A stretch of 64,000 nucleotides of DNA from an uncultured Nocardioides sp. (GTDB taxonomy: Bacteria; Actinomycetota; Actinomycetes; Propionibacteriales; Nocardioidaceae), in contig NZ_CANKZF010000001.1 in NCBI RefSeq assembly GCF_947488515.1, positions 1,302,001-1,366,000 of the forward strand, in the 5' to 3' direction. Of this stretch, positions 7,494 to 15,939 are shown piece by piece. The translations under genes and the position numbers were made by a program. The notes under the pieces are model-generated. The model was not told where the DNA came from and searched no databases. It worked only from the letters and a program-made list of their open reading frames with translations. How positions within the stretch are numbered: position 1 is the first letter of the stretch; every line of letters starts with the position of its first letter.

Positions 7494-8087
7494 GTGTTCA
7501 TCCAGATCATCCAAGGCACATGCACGCGCCAGCAGGAGCTCCACGAGCACCTGGACACGTGGCGCAACGAGCTCAGCAGCGGAGCACAGGGCTGGCTCGG
7601 AGGGACCTACGGGTTCACCGACGACGACATGTTCGTGGGCGTCGTCAGATTCGATTCGCGGGAGTCCGCGATGTCCAACTCAGGCAGGCCCGAGCAGGAC
7701 GCCTGGGCCGCCCGCATGATGGAGCTCTTCGACGGTCCGGTCGAGTTCCACGACTGCGACGACGTCACCCTGATGATGGACGGCGGGTCCGACAGCGCGG
7801 GCTTCGTCCAGATCATCCGGGGCAAGGTCGACGACGTCGACCGCCTCAGGTCGATGATGACCGCCGACACCGACTCCCTGCACCAGATGCGGCCCGAGAT
7901 CATCGGCGGCACCCTCGCCGTCGAGCCGGACGGCACCTTCACCGAGACCGTCGCGTTCACCAGCGAGGCCGCGGCGCGCCAGGGTGAGCAGGTCGAGCCG
8001 CCGCCCGAGGTGCGGTCCGACCTCGAGTACGCCATGGCCGACGCGCAGTTCTACGACCTGCACCGCCCCTGGTTCGCGTCGCGCTGA
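7494..8087 (+). CDS. Duplicated dimeric alpha/beta-barrel-like protein
   Basis: The 197-residue soluble protein begins at a GTG preceded by GAGGAGGGG five bases away. It contains an internal duplication: FIQIIQG at the start and FVQIIRG near residue 103 each open a unit of about 95 residues. The first unit continues with a helix and the strands WLGGTYGFTDDDMFVGVVRF, and the second with IIGGTLAVEPDGTFTETVAF followed by 'TSEAAARQGE'. This looks like two ferredoxin-like (antibiotic biosynthesis monooxygenase/EthD-type) barrels fused in one chain. No clear catalytic residue can be named. A weak hairpin (8105-8126) follows, then the alcohol dehydrogenase gene, so the two may or may not be co-transcribed. 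Confidence 0.7.
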   Translation: MFIQIIQGTCTRQQELHEHLDTWRNELSSGAQGWLGGTYGFTDDDMFVGVVRFDSRESAMSNSGRPEQDAWAARMMELFDGPVEFHDCDDVTLMMDGGSDSAGFVQIIRGKVDDVDRLRSMMTADTDSLHQMRPEIIGGTLAVEPDGTFTETVAFTSEAAARQGEQVEPPPEVRSDLEYAMADAQFYDLHRPWFASR

Positions 8088-8104
8088 GACGTCCCGCGGG
8101 TGCA

Positions 8105-8126
8105 CCGGGGCGCTCGGGAGCCCCGG
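8105..8126 (+). terminator. Weak hairpin after the barrel-protein gene
   Basis: CCGGGGC and GCCCCGG pair across an eight-base loop, 18 bases after the stop codon. No T-run follows. Confidence 0.4.
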
Positions 8127-8217
8127 GGCGGGTCGATCTCACCGCCGCTGCATGTCGCCACGACCCGCGGGTACGGAACGCCTTCGACCACCCCCGACCC
8201 GAAGGCGGTTCAGCGCG

Positions 8218-9405
8218 ATGAAGGCAGTCACTTGGCAGGGCGTCCACGACATGCAGGTCACGGAGGTCCCCGACCCCCGCATCGAGGAGCCGACGGACGC
8301 GATCATCAAGATCACGTCGACCGGCCTGTGCGGCTCCGACCTGCACCTCTACGAGACCCTCGCCCCGTTCATGGAGGCCGGCGACATCGTCGGCCACGAG
8401 CCGATGGGCATCGTCGAGGAGGTCGGCCGCGGCGTCAGCAACCTCAAGGTCGGCGACCGCGTCGTCGTCCCGTTCAACGTCTGCTGCGGCTCGTGCTGGA
8501 TGTGCGACCAGGGCCTCTACAGCCAGTGCGAGACCACGCAGAACCACGAGCACGGCACCGGCGCGAGCTTCTTCGGCTACAGCAAGCTCTACGGCCAGGT
8601 CCCCGGCGGCCAGGCGGAGTACCTCCGCGTCCCGTTCGCCGACTTCCTGCCCGTCAAGGTGCCGCACGAGCACGCCGACGACCGGTTCCTCTTCCTCTCC
8701 GACGTCCTGCCGACCGCGTGGCAGGGCCTGCAGTACGCCGACGTGCCCGACGGCGGCACGCTGCTCGTCCTCGGCGCCGGACCGATCGGTGACATGGCGG
8801 CCCGCATGGGCGTACGCGCCGGCCACCGCGTCATCTCCGTCGACCGTGTGCCGGAGCGGCTCGCCCGCGTCGAGGCGTTCGGCGCCGAGCCGCTCAACCT
8901 CGACGACGCCGAGGACGTCGGCAGCGTGGGCGACGTCGTCCGCGAGGCCACCGGTGGCCGAGGCCCCGACGCCGTCATCGACGCCGTCGGCATGGAGGCC
9001 CACGGCTCCGGCGGCGCGCAGGTCGTGCAGAAGATGACCGGCCTGCTGCCCGACGCGATCTCGGAGCCGATGATGAAGAAGGCCGGCCTCGACCGCCTCG
9101 CCGCCCTCCACACAGCCATCGACGCCGTCCGCCGCGGAGGCACCATCTCGATCTCCGGCGTCTACGGCGGCCAGGCCGACCCGATGCCGATGATGCAGCT
9201 CTTCGACAAGCAGATCCAGGTCCGGATGGGCCAGGCCAACGTGCGCCGCTGGACCGACGAGCTGCTGGCCATGCTGGTCGAGGACGACCCGTTCGGGGTC
9301 GACGCCTTCGCCACCCACCACCTCCCGCTCACCGAGGCGCCCGACGCCTACGAGCACTTCCAGAAGAAGGAGGAGGGCATGGTCAAGGTGGTCTTCCAGC
9401 CCTAG
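8218..9405 (+). CDS. Zinc-dependent alcohol dehydrogenase (FDH-like subgroup)
   Basis: This is a 395-residue medium-chain dehydrogenase/reductase. The N-terminal catalytic domain has GLCGSDLHLY (first zinc Cys near residue 38) and GHEPMGIVEEVG (zinc His-Glu). The structural zinc lobe is C-C-G-S-C-W-M-C followed by Y-S-Q-C, about residues 94-106. The NAD(P) Rossmann domain shows LVLGAGPIGDMAARMG near residue 182. The long insertion before the C-terminus and the overall pattern match the glutathione-independent formaldehyde dehydrogenase-like group of NAD-dependent alcohol dehydrogenases. The true substrate cannot be read from sequence. The stop codon overlaps that of the convergent VC0807-family gene by four bases. 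Confidence 0.88.
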   Translation: MKAVTWQGVHDMQVTEVPDPRIEEPTDAIIKITSTGLCGSDLHLYETLAPFMEAGDIVGHEPMGIVEEVGRGVSNLKVGDRVVVPFNVCCGSCWMCDQGLYSQCETTQNHEHGTGASFFGYSKLYGQVPGGQAEYLRVPFADFLPVKVPHEHADDRFLFLSDVLPTAWQGLQYADVPDGGTLLVLGAGPIGDMAARMGVRAGHRVISVDRVPERLARVEAFGAEPLNLDDAEDVGSVGDVVREATGGRGPDAVIDAVGMEAHGSGGAQVVQKMTGLLPDAISEPMMKKAGLDRLAALHTAIDAVRRGGTISISGVYGGQADPMPMMQLFDKQIQVRMGQANVRRWTDELLAMLVEDDPFGVDAFATHHLPLTEAPDAYEHFQKKEEGMVKVVFQP

Positions 9406-10025
9406 GCGTCTGCCGCCACGCGTGGCCGCCTGCCCAGTGCACCCGCCCGGACGTAGACCACCGTCGTCACCACGTTGAGCACCACGGCGGTCGCGACGTA
9501 CATCGCCAGGTTGAGCCCGGGCACGAGGTCGGGCGGCAGGGCGTACGCCATGGCGACCCGCGCGGCGGCGTCGAGCAGCGTGCCGATCGCCCAGAGCGTG
9601 CTCGACGTACGCCACATCTGGCGGAACCACGGCTCACGCGCCCAGAGCCCTTCCCAGTCGTCCGGCCAGCCCAGCCGGCCCTCGGCCATCGGCCGGGCGA
9701 ACTGGTAGGCCAGCGGCCGGTCGGCCCACCACAGGCTGGCGAGGAACCAGAGGCCGACGCCACTGGTGACCAGTGCGTCCTTGGCGAGCAGGAACCGCTC
9801 GTCGCCGGGGAGCAGGGAGATCGCGAAGCTCGCGAAGAGCAGGACCGTGAAGAACGCCTCGAGCCCACTGGGGCGGTTGCCGCGGAGCAGCGACACGCAC
9901 GCCGGCACGAGGGACAGCACGGCGCCCACGACCAGCGCGGCGTACACGCTGACGCCGAGGTGCCGCATCAGGTAGTAGAGCGCCGTCGACCCGAGGATGC
10001 CGAGGAGCGGGCGGAGCAGGGTCAC
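9402..10025 (-). CDS. VC0807-family integral membrane protein
   Basis: The 207-residue protein has about five or six hydrophobic segments: LGILGSTALYYLMRHLGVSVYAALVVGAVLSLVPA at the N-terminus, FFTVLLFASFAISLL, VTSGVGLWFLASLWW, and a C-terminal pair around LNLAMYVATAVVLNVVTTVVYV. The motif ADRPLAYQFARP after the third segment is typical of the VC0807 family, which has no assigned function. The GTG start overlaps the stop of the TetR gene (GTGA, 10025-10022), so the two are almost certainly translated as a coupled pair. The operon runs tetR then this gene, suggesting the membrane protein's expression is tied to the regulator. Confidence 0.8.
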   Translation of the reverse strand: MTLLRPLLGILGSTALYYLMRHLGVSVYAALVVGAVLSLVPACVSLLRGNRPSGLEAFFTVLLFASFAISLLPGDERFLLAKDALVTSGVGLWFLASLWWADRPLAYQFARPMAEGRLGWPDDWEGLWAREPWFRQMWRTSSTLWAIGTLLDAAARVAMAYALPPDLVPGLNLAMYVATAVVLNVVTTVVYVRAGALGRRPRVAADA

Positions 10026-10612
10026 GGATCGGCCCTCGTCGCGCGGACGAAGAGCTCCACCAGCTCGGCGGCGTACGCCGTGCAGTCGAGGTCGGCGTCG
10101 GCCTCCAGCTGGAAGGGCACGGCCTCGACGGCCCGCTGGATCGTGCCGGCCATGACGTGGGTGTCGAACTCCCGCATCGCGCCGGAGCGCTGGCCCTCGG
10201 CGAGGATCCTCTCGAGGTGGCTCACGTCGCTCGGCGCCGGCCTGCCGTCACCCCAGGCGCCGGACATCACCACCTGGAGCAGGGCGGACATCGGCGCGCG
10301 GTGCGTGTCGGCGTAGCCCACGACGCCCTCGATGTAGGCCCTGAGCCGCTCGCCCGGCGTCTCCGCCGCCATGACCAGGGCACCCACGTGCTCGCCGATC
10401 CCGGCGACGACGTGCTCGACCAGCGCCGCCACGAGCTCGGCCTTGCCGGCGAAGTGGTAGCTGATCAGCCGGGTGCTGGACAGGCCGGCCCGCTCGCAGA
10501 TCCGGGCGAACGACGCCTTGGCGAAGCCCTCCTCCGCGACGACGTCGATCGTCGCCTCGAGGACCTGGGCCCGCCGCGCGGTCGCCGCCGCCGACCGCTC
10601 AGTTACTTGCAT
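10022..10612 (-). CDS. TetR family transcriptional regulator
   Basis: The 196-residue protein has an N-terminal TetR DNA-binding domain: AQVLEATIDVVAEEGFAKASF, then the helix-turn-helix ICERAGLSSTRLISYHFAGKAELV, about residues 15-60. A variable ligand-binding domain follows. It is divergently transcribed from an acyl-ACP desaturase gene (start codons about 130 bases apart) and overlaps the downstream membrane-protein gene. A perfect TTACT-N6-AGTAA inverted repeat sits directly over its start codon and is probably its own operator. I start at the ATG ending at 10612. The open frame continues upstream but runs through the operator and promoter region. A fatty-acid or acyl-CoA ligand is a reasonable guess from the neighbour, but is not shown. 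Confidence 0.88.
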   Translation of the reverse strand: MQVTERSAAATARRAQVLEATIDVVAEEGFAKASFARICERAGLSSTRLISYHFAGKAELVAALVEHVVAGIGEHVGALVMAAETPGERLRAYIEGVVGYADTHRAPMSALLQVVMSGAWGDGRPAPSDVSHLERILAEGQRSGAMREFDTHVMAGTIQRAVEAVPFQLEADADLDCTAYAAELVELFVRATRADP

Positions 10613-10618
10613 GAGTAA
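10603..10618. promoter_or_regulatory. Inverted-repeat operator TTACT-N6-AGTAA, candidate TetR site
   Basis: A perfect 5+5 inverted repeat (TTACTTGCATGAGTAA), AT-rich in a GC-rich setting. It covers the tetR start codon and lies 122 bases before the divergent desaturase gene. Its size and symmetry suit a TetR dimer. Confidence 0.6.
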
Positions 10619-10740
10619 GACGCTAGCGCCGCCCTCTCCCGGTCGCAATGCACCGGGGAGACCTATCCACCGGACCGCCCTCGGGTGTAGGCAGGGAACG
10701 TGAGGACCGTCCTCGCGACCGCCCGACGAGGGAGACCCCC

Positions 10741-11679
10741 ATGGCCGCACTCGAGAGCACCCAGCTGCTGACCGAGCTCGAGCCGGTGGTCGAGGAGAAC
10801 CTCAACCGGCACCTGTCGATCGCCGACGAGTGGATGCCGCACGAGTACGTCCCCTGGAGCCTGGGCCGGGACTTCGCCGACCTCGGCGGGGATCCCTGGG
10901 AGGTGGCGCAGTCGCAGCTGTCCCCCATCGCGCGCACCGCGCTCGAGGTCAACCTGCTCACCGAGGACAACCTCCCCAGCTACCACCGAGAGATCGACCG
11001 CGCCTTCGGCCGCGACAGCGCGTGGGGCACCTGGGTGAACCGGTGGACCGCCGAGGAGGGCCGGCACGCGTTCTGCATCCGCGACTACCTCCTCGTCACC
11101 CGGGGCGTCGACCCGGTCGAGCTCGAGCGCGCCCGGATGGAGACGATGGAGACGGGCTACGAGGCGATGGACAAGTCGCTGCTCAACGTCTGCGCGTACG
11201 TCTCGTTCCAGGAGCTCGCCACCCGCGTCTCGCACCGCAACACCGGCCGCTACACCGAGGAGCCGATCGCCGACAAGCTGCTCGCCCGCGTCGCCAAGGA
11301 CGAGAACCTCCACATGATCTTCTACCGCAACCTCGTCACCGCGGCCCTCGAGCTCTCCCCCAGCCAGACGATGCGCGCGATCACCGAGGAGGTCGTCGGG
11401 TTCGAGATGCCGGGCAGCGTGATCCCTGGCTTCTCCCGCAAGGCGGTGCAGATGGCCAAGGCGGGCATCTACGACCTCCGCATCCACCACGACGACATCG
11501 TCACGCCGCTGCTGCGGCAGTGGGGGGTGTGGGAGCTGACCGACCTCGATGCGGATGGCGAGGCGGCCCGCGACGAGCTGGCCGCCGCTGTCGCGGCACT
11601 CGACGGCGAGGCGACGCGGTTCGTCGAGCGGCGGGACGAGGCGGCAGCGAAGAAGGCGGCACGCCAGGCAAGCGCCTAG
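10741..11679 (+). CDS. Acyl-ACP desaturase (soluble di-iron, DesA-like)
   Basis: The 312-residue protein carries the soluble di-iron carboxylate motifs of plant-type stearoyl-ACP desaturases: EENLNRH near residue 20, AEEGRH near 107 (E-E-x-R-H) and KDENLH near 196 (D-E-N-x-H). No membrane segment is present, which separates it from membrane-bound DesC-type desaturases. The family introduces a double bond into an ACP- or CoA-bound fatty acyl chain, using O2 and reduced ferredoxin or another electron donor. Mycobacterial DesA1/DesA2 are the closest known examples. A charged Ala/Lys/Arg tail closes the protein. The gene faces away from a tetR gene across a short region holding a TTACT-N6-AGTAA repeat, so repression by that TetR is likely. 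The last base of the upstream region runs straight into ATG 10741. Confidence 0.9.
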   Translation: MAALESTQLLTELEPVVEENLNRHLSIADEWMPHEYVPWSLGRDFADLGGDPWEVAQSQLSPIARTALEVNLLTEDNLPSYHREIDRAFGRDSAWGTWVNRWTAEEGRHAFCIRDYLLVTRGVDPVELERARMETMETGYEAMDKSLLNVCAYVSFQELATRVSHRNTGRYTEEPIADKLLARVAKDENLHMIFYRNLVTAALELSPSQTMRAITEEVVGFEMPGSVIPGFSRKAVQMAKAGIYDLRIHHDDIVTPLLRQWGVWELTDLDADGEAARDELAAAVAALDGEATRFVERRDEAAAKKAARQASA

Positions 11680-11690
11680 GGGCCGGCGGG

Positions 11691-11709
11691 GAGGGGGCCT
11701 CGACCCCTC
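11691..11709 (+). terminator. Short GC hairpin after the desaturase gene
   Basis: GAGGGG and CCCCTC pair across a seven-base loop, 12 bases after the stop codon. Short, with no T-run. Confidence 0.35.
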
Positions 11710-11772
11710 GGCTTGGTGATGACGCGCCGACGGCGGCGGTCCTACAGTCGGACTGTCGGCAGGAGGTGTGCC

Positions 11773-12345
11773 ATGGCCAGGGCCGGTGACGTGCTGGAGC
11801 ACCCGGGGACGGGCGAGCGGATCGTGTGGCTCAGGGTCGCGCGCGACACCGACGGTCGACTGCTCGAGGGCGACCTCTTCGCGCAGCCTGGCGGGCACCC
11901 GGCCGCCACCCACGTGCACCCGAACCAGGAGGAGAGGTTCCGGGTCGTCGAGGGCACGGTGAGGCTCGAGGTCGACGGAGTGGAGCGCATCCTCGGGGCC
12001 GGCGAGACCAGCTCCGTGCCTCCGGGCCGAGCCCACACCTGGGCCAACGTCGGCGACGACGAGGCGTGCGTGCGCATGGAGGTCGAGCCGGCGCTGCGCA
12101 CCGAGATGTTCTTCGAGACCTTCTTCGGGCTGGCCAAGGACGGCCGCACCAACAGCAAGGGCCTGCCCAACCTGCTGAGCATGGCGGTGATCCTGCGGGA
12201 GTACGACGCCGAGGTGCGGCTGGCCCGGCCGCCCGCCGTCGTCCAGCGAGTCGTCTTCACCCCCCTCGCGCTGCTCGGCCGGACGCTCGGCTACCGCGGG
12301 TGGTACCCGCGCTACACCCCCGAGCCGATGCCGCGGCCCCGGTGA
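11773..12345 (+). CDS. Cupin domain protein
   Basis: The 190-residue protein starts at ATG 11773 with an excellent AGGAGGTG four bases before it. Residues about 20-110 form a single cupin barrel: HVHPNQEERFRVVEGTVRLEVDG supplies the metal-binding His-x-His...Glu pattern of cupin motif 1, and PPGRAHTWANVGDDEACVRMEVEP is motif 2 with its conserved Pro-Gly-x-x-H. The C-terminal part (EMFFETFFGLAKDG...LPNLLSMAVILREY) is helical and is seen in a group of actinobacterial cupins of unknown substrate. No signal peptide. It is transcribed in the same direction as the desaturase, 93 bases downstream. Confidence 0.85.
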   Translation: MARAGDVLEHPGTGERIVWLRVARDTDGRLLEGDLFAQPGGHPAATHVHPNQEERFRVVEGTVRLEVDGVERILGAGETSSVPPGRAHTWANVGDDEACVRMEVEPALRTEMFFETFFGLAKDGRTNSKGLPNLLSMAVILREYDAEVRLARPPAVVQRVVFTPLALLGRTLGYRGWYPRYTPEPMPRPR

Positions 12346-12351
12346 GCTGCA

Positions 12352-12367
12352 CGCCCCCCATGGGGCG
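12352..12367 (+). terminator. Small palindrome after the cupin gene
   Basis: CGCCCC and GGGGCG pair across CCAT, six bases after the cupin stop codon. Only six pairs, so a weak terminator at best. Confidence 0.35.
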
Positions 12368-12446
12368 ATCCACCCAGCTCGCCGGCCACCGGAGATGGGT
12401 GCTCCGCCCGACGCGAGGAGCGGCGTCGTCGAAATAGCGTCGAGCC

Positions 12447-13559
12447 ATGGACACCACAGACATCGACACCGTGATCATCGGCGCTGGCCAAGCGGGTCTG
12501 TCGACCGGCTACCACCTTCAGCGCCGCAACGTCCCGTTCGTCATCCTCGACGCCGCCAGCCGCGTCGGCGACAACTGGCGACGGCAGTGGGACAGCCTCA
12601 GGCTCTACTCCCCGGCCCAGTTCGACGGGCTCCCCGGACTGCCGTTCCCCGCTGCCCGATGGACCTTCCCCGGCAAGGACGCGGTGGGCGACTACCTCGA
12701 GAGCTACGCCCGCACGTTCGCCCTCCCGGTGTGCCTCGAGACACGCGTGCAGGCCCTGGACCGCGACGGCGACGGCTACGTCGTGACGACGGACCGCGGA
12801 CGGTTCACCTGCCGCAACGTCGTCGTCGGGACCGGGACGTTCGGGCGGAGCCCCCTGATCCCCGACGTGGCCGCGGCACTCGACCCGAGCATCCTGCAGC
12901 TGCACTCGAGCGAGTACCGCCGGCCCGGGCAGGTCAACGACGGAGCCGTGCTCGTCGTCGGCGCGAGCCACTCCGGCACCGACATCGCCTACGAGCTGGC
13001 CGAGACGCACCCGGTGGTCCTGGCCGGCCGCGACTGTGGCGAGATCCCGCCGCGGCTCGGCTCCCCGGCGTTCCGGATGGTCTTCCCGGTCCTGCTCTTC
13101 GCCTGGAAGCACGTGCTCACCCGGCGCAGCCCGATGCGCCACAAGCTGACAGAGGAGCTGCGTCGCCATGGTGGCCCGATGCTGCGCGTCAAGCGACGCG
13201 ACCTGGTCGAGCGGGGCGTCGAGCGCGTCACCAGCCGGATCGAGGAGTCGCGCGACGGCATGCCCGTCGTCGACGGCACGCCCCGCGACGTCTCCACCGT
13301 CGTGTGGGCGACCGGCTTCCGCCAGGTCTTCGACTGGATCCACCTCCCGATCCTCGGCCAGGACGGCTGGCCGAAGGAGGTGCGCGGCGTGGTCGCCGAC
13401 GCCCCGGGCCTGTTCTTCTGCGGACTGGCCTTCCAGTACTCGTTCAGCTCGATGCTCTTGACCGGCGTCGGCCGGGACGCGGCCTTCGTCGCCGACCGGG
13501 TGGCAACCCGTTACCGCAGCCTGGCGATGGCGACCTCGAGCCACCCCGCGGCGGCGTGA
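12447..13559 (+). CDS. Flavin-containing monooxygenase-like NAD(P)/FAD protein
   Basis: The 370-residue protein has two dinucleotide-binding motifs: VIIGAGQAGLSTGYHL at residues ~8-23 for FAD, and VLVVGASHSGTDIAYEL near 168 for NAD(P)H. The 'ATG' motif WATGFRQ near 289 links the domains in FMO and CzcO-like proteins. WRRQWDSLRLYSPAQFDGLPG near residue 44 is the conserved substrate-side block of this group. The likely reaction is NADPH- and O2-dependent oxygenation of a soft nucleophile or ketone, substrate unknown. It is followed 33 bases later by a LuxR-type regulator in the same direction, so the two probably form an operon. Confidence 0.85.
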   Translation: MDTTDIDTVIIGAGQAGLSTGYHLQRRNVPFVILDAASRVGDNWRRQWDSLRLYSPAQFDGLPGLPFPAARWTFPGKDAVGDYLESYARTFALPVCLETRVQALDRDGDGYVVTTDRGRFTCRNVVVGTGTFGRSPLIPDVAAALDPSILQLHSSEYRRPGQVNDGAVLVVGASHSGTDIAYELAETHPVVLAGRDCGEIPPRLGSPAFRMVFPVLLFAWKHVLTRRSPMRHKLTEELRRHGGPMLRVKRRDLVERGVERVTSRIEESRDGMPVVDGTPRDVSTVVWATGFRQVFDWIHLPILGQDGWPKEVRGVVADAPGLFFCGLAFQYSFSSMLLTGVGRDAAFVADRVATRYRSLAMATSSHPAAA

Positions 13560-13592
13560 GCAGCCGTACGCTCGAAGGCGGAGGTGAGCGGG

Positions 13593-15212
13593 ATGGCCGT
13601 GGCCGGCGACGTCGAGCGAGCGCGTCAGGCGTACGCGCGCGGCGACTGGCCCGAGGCGTACGACATCTGGTCCGAGGCCGACCTCGCCGGCCTCCTGGCC
13701 GCCGACCTCGACGACTTCGCAACTGCGGCCGAGCTGCTGGGGCACCACGACGCGACGGTGGTCGCGCTGCAGCAGGCGTTCCGGTTGCACGAACAGGCGG
13801 GCGACGCGCCGGCGGCCGTGCGCGCGGCAGTCCGCCTGGCGATGAGCTGCGCCACCCACGGGGAGCCGGCCCTCTTCTCCGGATGGTCGGCCCGGGCCCA
13901 GGCGCTGCTCCCCGACGTCGGCGCGGACTCGACCGAGGCGGGCTGGGTGGCCTTCACCCGGATGTTCGCCCACCTCACCCGCGGCGAGATCCCGCAGGCG
14001 TCGCAGCAGGCCGACCTCGCCACCGAGGCGGGGCGCCGCAACCGTGACCCCGACCTCGTGGCCATGGGGCTCACCGGTCAGGGGCGGCTGCGCCTCTACA
14101 CCGACCGGATCCCCGACGGCCTCGCCTGCCTCGACGAGGCGATGGTGAGGGTGATCGCCGGCGAGTGCACGCCGGTCATCGCCGGGCACGTCTACTGCAC
14201 GGCGATCGAGGGCTGCCAGGAGATCAGCGACTTCGGTCGGGTCGCGGAGTGGACCGCCGCCCTCGAGCGGTGGTGCTCCGCGCAGCCCGGGCTGCTGCTC
14301 TTCACCGGCCAGTGCGCCCTGCACCGCGGCCAGCTGTTCCGCATGCACGGCGACTGGGCGGAAGCACTCGACGAGCTCGAGCTCGCCGCGCAGCGCTACG
14401 TCGAGGCCGGGTCGCCGGACGCCATCGGGCTCACGTCCCGCGAGTCCGGCGACGTCCTGCGCCTGCGCGGGGACCTCGACGAGGCCGACGTTGCCTACCA
14501 GCGGGCGGCCGACCACGGTTGCGACCCCCAGCCCGGGCTCGCCCTGCTGTGGCTCGCGCGCGGGCAGGACGCGGCGGCGCTGGCTGCCGTCGAGCGCATG
14601 CTGGTCGAGGACGTCGGCGCCGTGGCGCGGTGTCGCGTCCTGCCCGCCGCGGTCGAGGTCTTCCTCGCGTCCGGGCAGGTGGAACGCGCGCGCTCCGCCA
14701 CCGACGAGCTGTCGTCCCTGGCCTGCACGGAGGTCCTCGCGGCGATGGCCGCCGAGTGCTCCGGCGCGGTCGAGCTCGCCGATGACGACCCGGCGGGAGC
14801 CCTGCCCTTCCTCCGCAAGGCGGGCCAGATGTGGGCGCGCGCATCCGCTCCGTACGACGCCGCCCGCACCGGCGTCCTCCGGGGCCGGGCGCTGGCCCGG
14901 CTCGGCGACGTCGACGCCTCGCGCCGCGAGCTCGAGGCCGCGCGCGACTGCTTCCGTCGTCTGGGTGCTCGCCCTGCGGCGGACCGGGTCTCCTCGCTGC
15001 TCGCGCCGGCAGCGTCACCCGCGGGACTCACCGCTCGCGAGGTCGAGGTGCTCCGCCTCGTCGCCACCGGTCGTACCAATCCCCAGATCGCCGCGGGCCT
15101 GGTCCTCTCGGAGAAGACGGTGGCCCGCCACCTCTCCAACATCTTCACCAAGCTCGACGTTCGCTCTCGGACCGCCGCCGCGGCGTACGCGTACGAGCAC
15201 GGGTTGATGTGA
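13593..15212 (+). CDS. LuxR-type regulator with long helical-repeat N-terminus
   Basis: The 539-residue protein ends in a LuxR/GerE helix-turn-helix ([40 protein letters not shown], about 480-525). The first ~450 residues are Ala/Glu-rich helix pairs typical of TPR-like repeats (for example YARGDWPEAYDIWSEADLAG). There is no P-loop, so unlike MalT-type regulators it lacks the STAND ATPase. I start at ATG 13593 because GGAGG lies eight bases before it. A GTG nine bases upstream overlaps that ribosome site. Being co-directional with the FMO gene only 33 bases upstream, it may control that gene. It converges on the membrane-protein gene, four bases away. Confidence 0.85.
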   Translation: MAVAGDVERARQAYARGDWPEAYDIWSEADLAGLLAADLDDFATAAELLGHHDATVVALQQAFRLHEQAGDAPAAVRAAVRLAMSCATHGEPALFSGWSARAQALLPDVGADSTEAGWVAFTRMFAHLTRGEIPQASQQADLATEAGRRNRDPDLVAMGLTGQGRLRLYTDRIPDGLACLDEAMVRVIAGECTPVIAGHVYCTAIEGCQEISDFGRVAEWTAALERWCSAQPGLLLFTGQCALHRGQLFRMHGDWAEALDELELAAQRYVEAGSPDAIGLTSRESGDVLRLRGDLDEADVAYQRAADHGCDPQPGLALLWLARGQDAAALAAVERMLVEDVGAVARCRVLPAAVEVFLASGQVERARSATDELSSLACTEVLAAMAAECSGAVELADDDPAGALPFLRKAGQMWARASAPYDAARTGVLRGRALARLGDVDASRRELEAARDCFRRLGARPAADRVSSLLAPAASPAGLTAREVEVLRLVATGRTNPQIAAGLVLSEKTVARHLSNIFTKLDVRSRTAAAAYAYEHGLM

Positions 15213-15216
15213 GGGG

Positions 15217-15927
15217 TCACGCCGCTGACGCACGCTCCGAGCGCAGCCAGTACCAGGCGAGGGCCCCGACCCACAGCTCGTACGCGAGCGTGCTCAGCGC
15301 GAGGAGCGGGAAGAGCGCATCCGTGAGCAGTGTCGCGCTGCCGAGCAGGCTCAGCGGCAGCAGCAGGAGACCGGCCCGCTGGAGCCAGGGCGCCGTCCCG
15401 GCCGTCCGGAGGCCCAGCACGATCGCCCCGACCAGGAAGAGCCGGGGCAGCACCGAGAACGCCAGCGAGTACGGCGCGACGGCGTCCCACCCGGCCAGGA
15501 GGCGTACGTCGGTGCCGTCGGCGGCGGCGCCCATCGCGACGTCGTGCAGCACCCCCGCGAGCGGCCAGACCAGCGCCAGCATCGTGCCGGCAGCGACGGC
15601 GACGGTCGAGAGGACGCCGCTGGGGTCGACCCGGCGGAGGCGCACGTGCACGGCGCCGAGGAACCCCAGCAACATCGTCCCCGCGACCATGAAGGCGTAG
15701 TTGCTCACGCGGTAGGCGGTCTCCACGTCGAGGATGTCCTGACCCCGCTCGGCCGCCGGGTCGCCGGGCGCACCGACGCCCGGCAGCACGAAGACAGCCA
15801 TCGCGATCATCACCAGCAGCTGGCACGCGGTGAACGCGAGGCCGAAGCGGGCGCTCAGCCGGGTCAGGGCGTGCTCGGACGCGACAGGGGCGGCGGGGCC
15901 GGCCCCTCGATCGACGGTGGTGGTCAT
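15217..15927 (-). CDS. Integral membrane protein, unknown family (236 aa)
   Basis: About six hydrophobic segments are visible: FGLAFTACQLLVMIAMAVFVLPGVG, YAFMVAGTMLLGFLGAVHV, GVLSTVAVAAGTMLALVWPLAGVLHDVAM, YSLAFSVLPRLFLVGAIVLGL, AGLLLLPLSLLGSATLLTDALFPLLALSTLAYELWVGALAWYWL. The layout resembles the actinobacterial DUF4386-like membrane proteins but I cannot confirm the family. It follows the hemerythrin gene by 12 bases in the same direction and so is probably its operon partner. An array of 11-bp repeats (16707-16739) upstream of that operon suggests control by the adjacent SARP regulator. Confidence 0.7.
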   Translation of the reverse strand: MTTTVDRGAGPAAPVASEHALTRLSARFGLAFTACQLLVMIAMAVFVLPGVGAPGDPAAERGQDILDVETAYRVSNYAFMVAGTMLLGFLGAVHVRLRRVDPSGVLSTVAVAAGTMLALVWPLAGVLHDVAMGAAADGTDVRLLAGWDAVAPYSLAFSVLPRLFLVGAIVLGLRTAGTAPWLQRAGLLLLPLSLLGSATLLTDALFPLLALSTLAYELWVGALAWYWLRSERASAA

Positions 15928-15939
15928 GTCGGTGTCCTC

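Noticed and set aside
12396..14516. Long minus-strand open frame across the FMO and LuxR genes
   Set aside because: The GC-rich codon structure of the plus-strand genes opens antisense frames. The plus-strand genes have recognisable domains and ribosome sites, and the antisense product does not.
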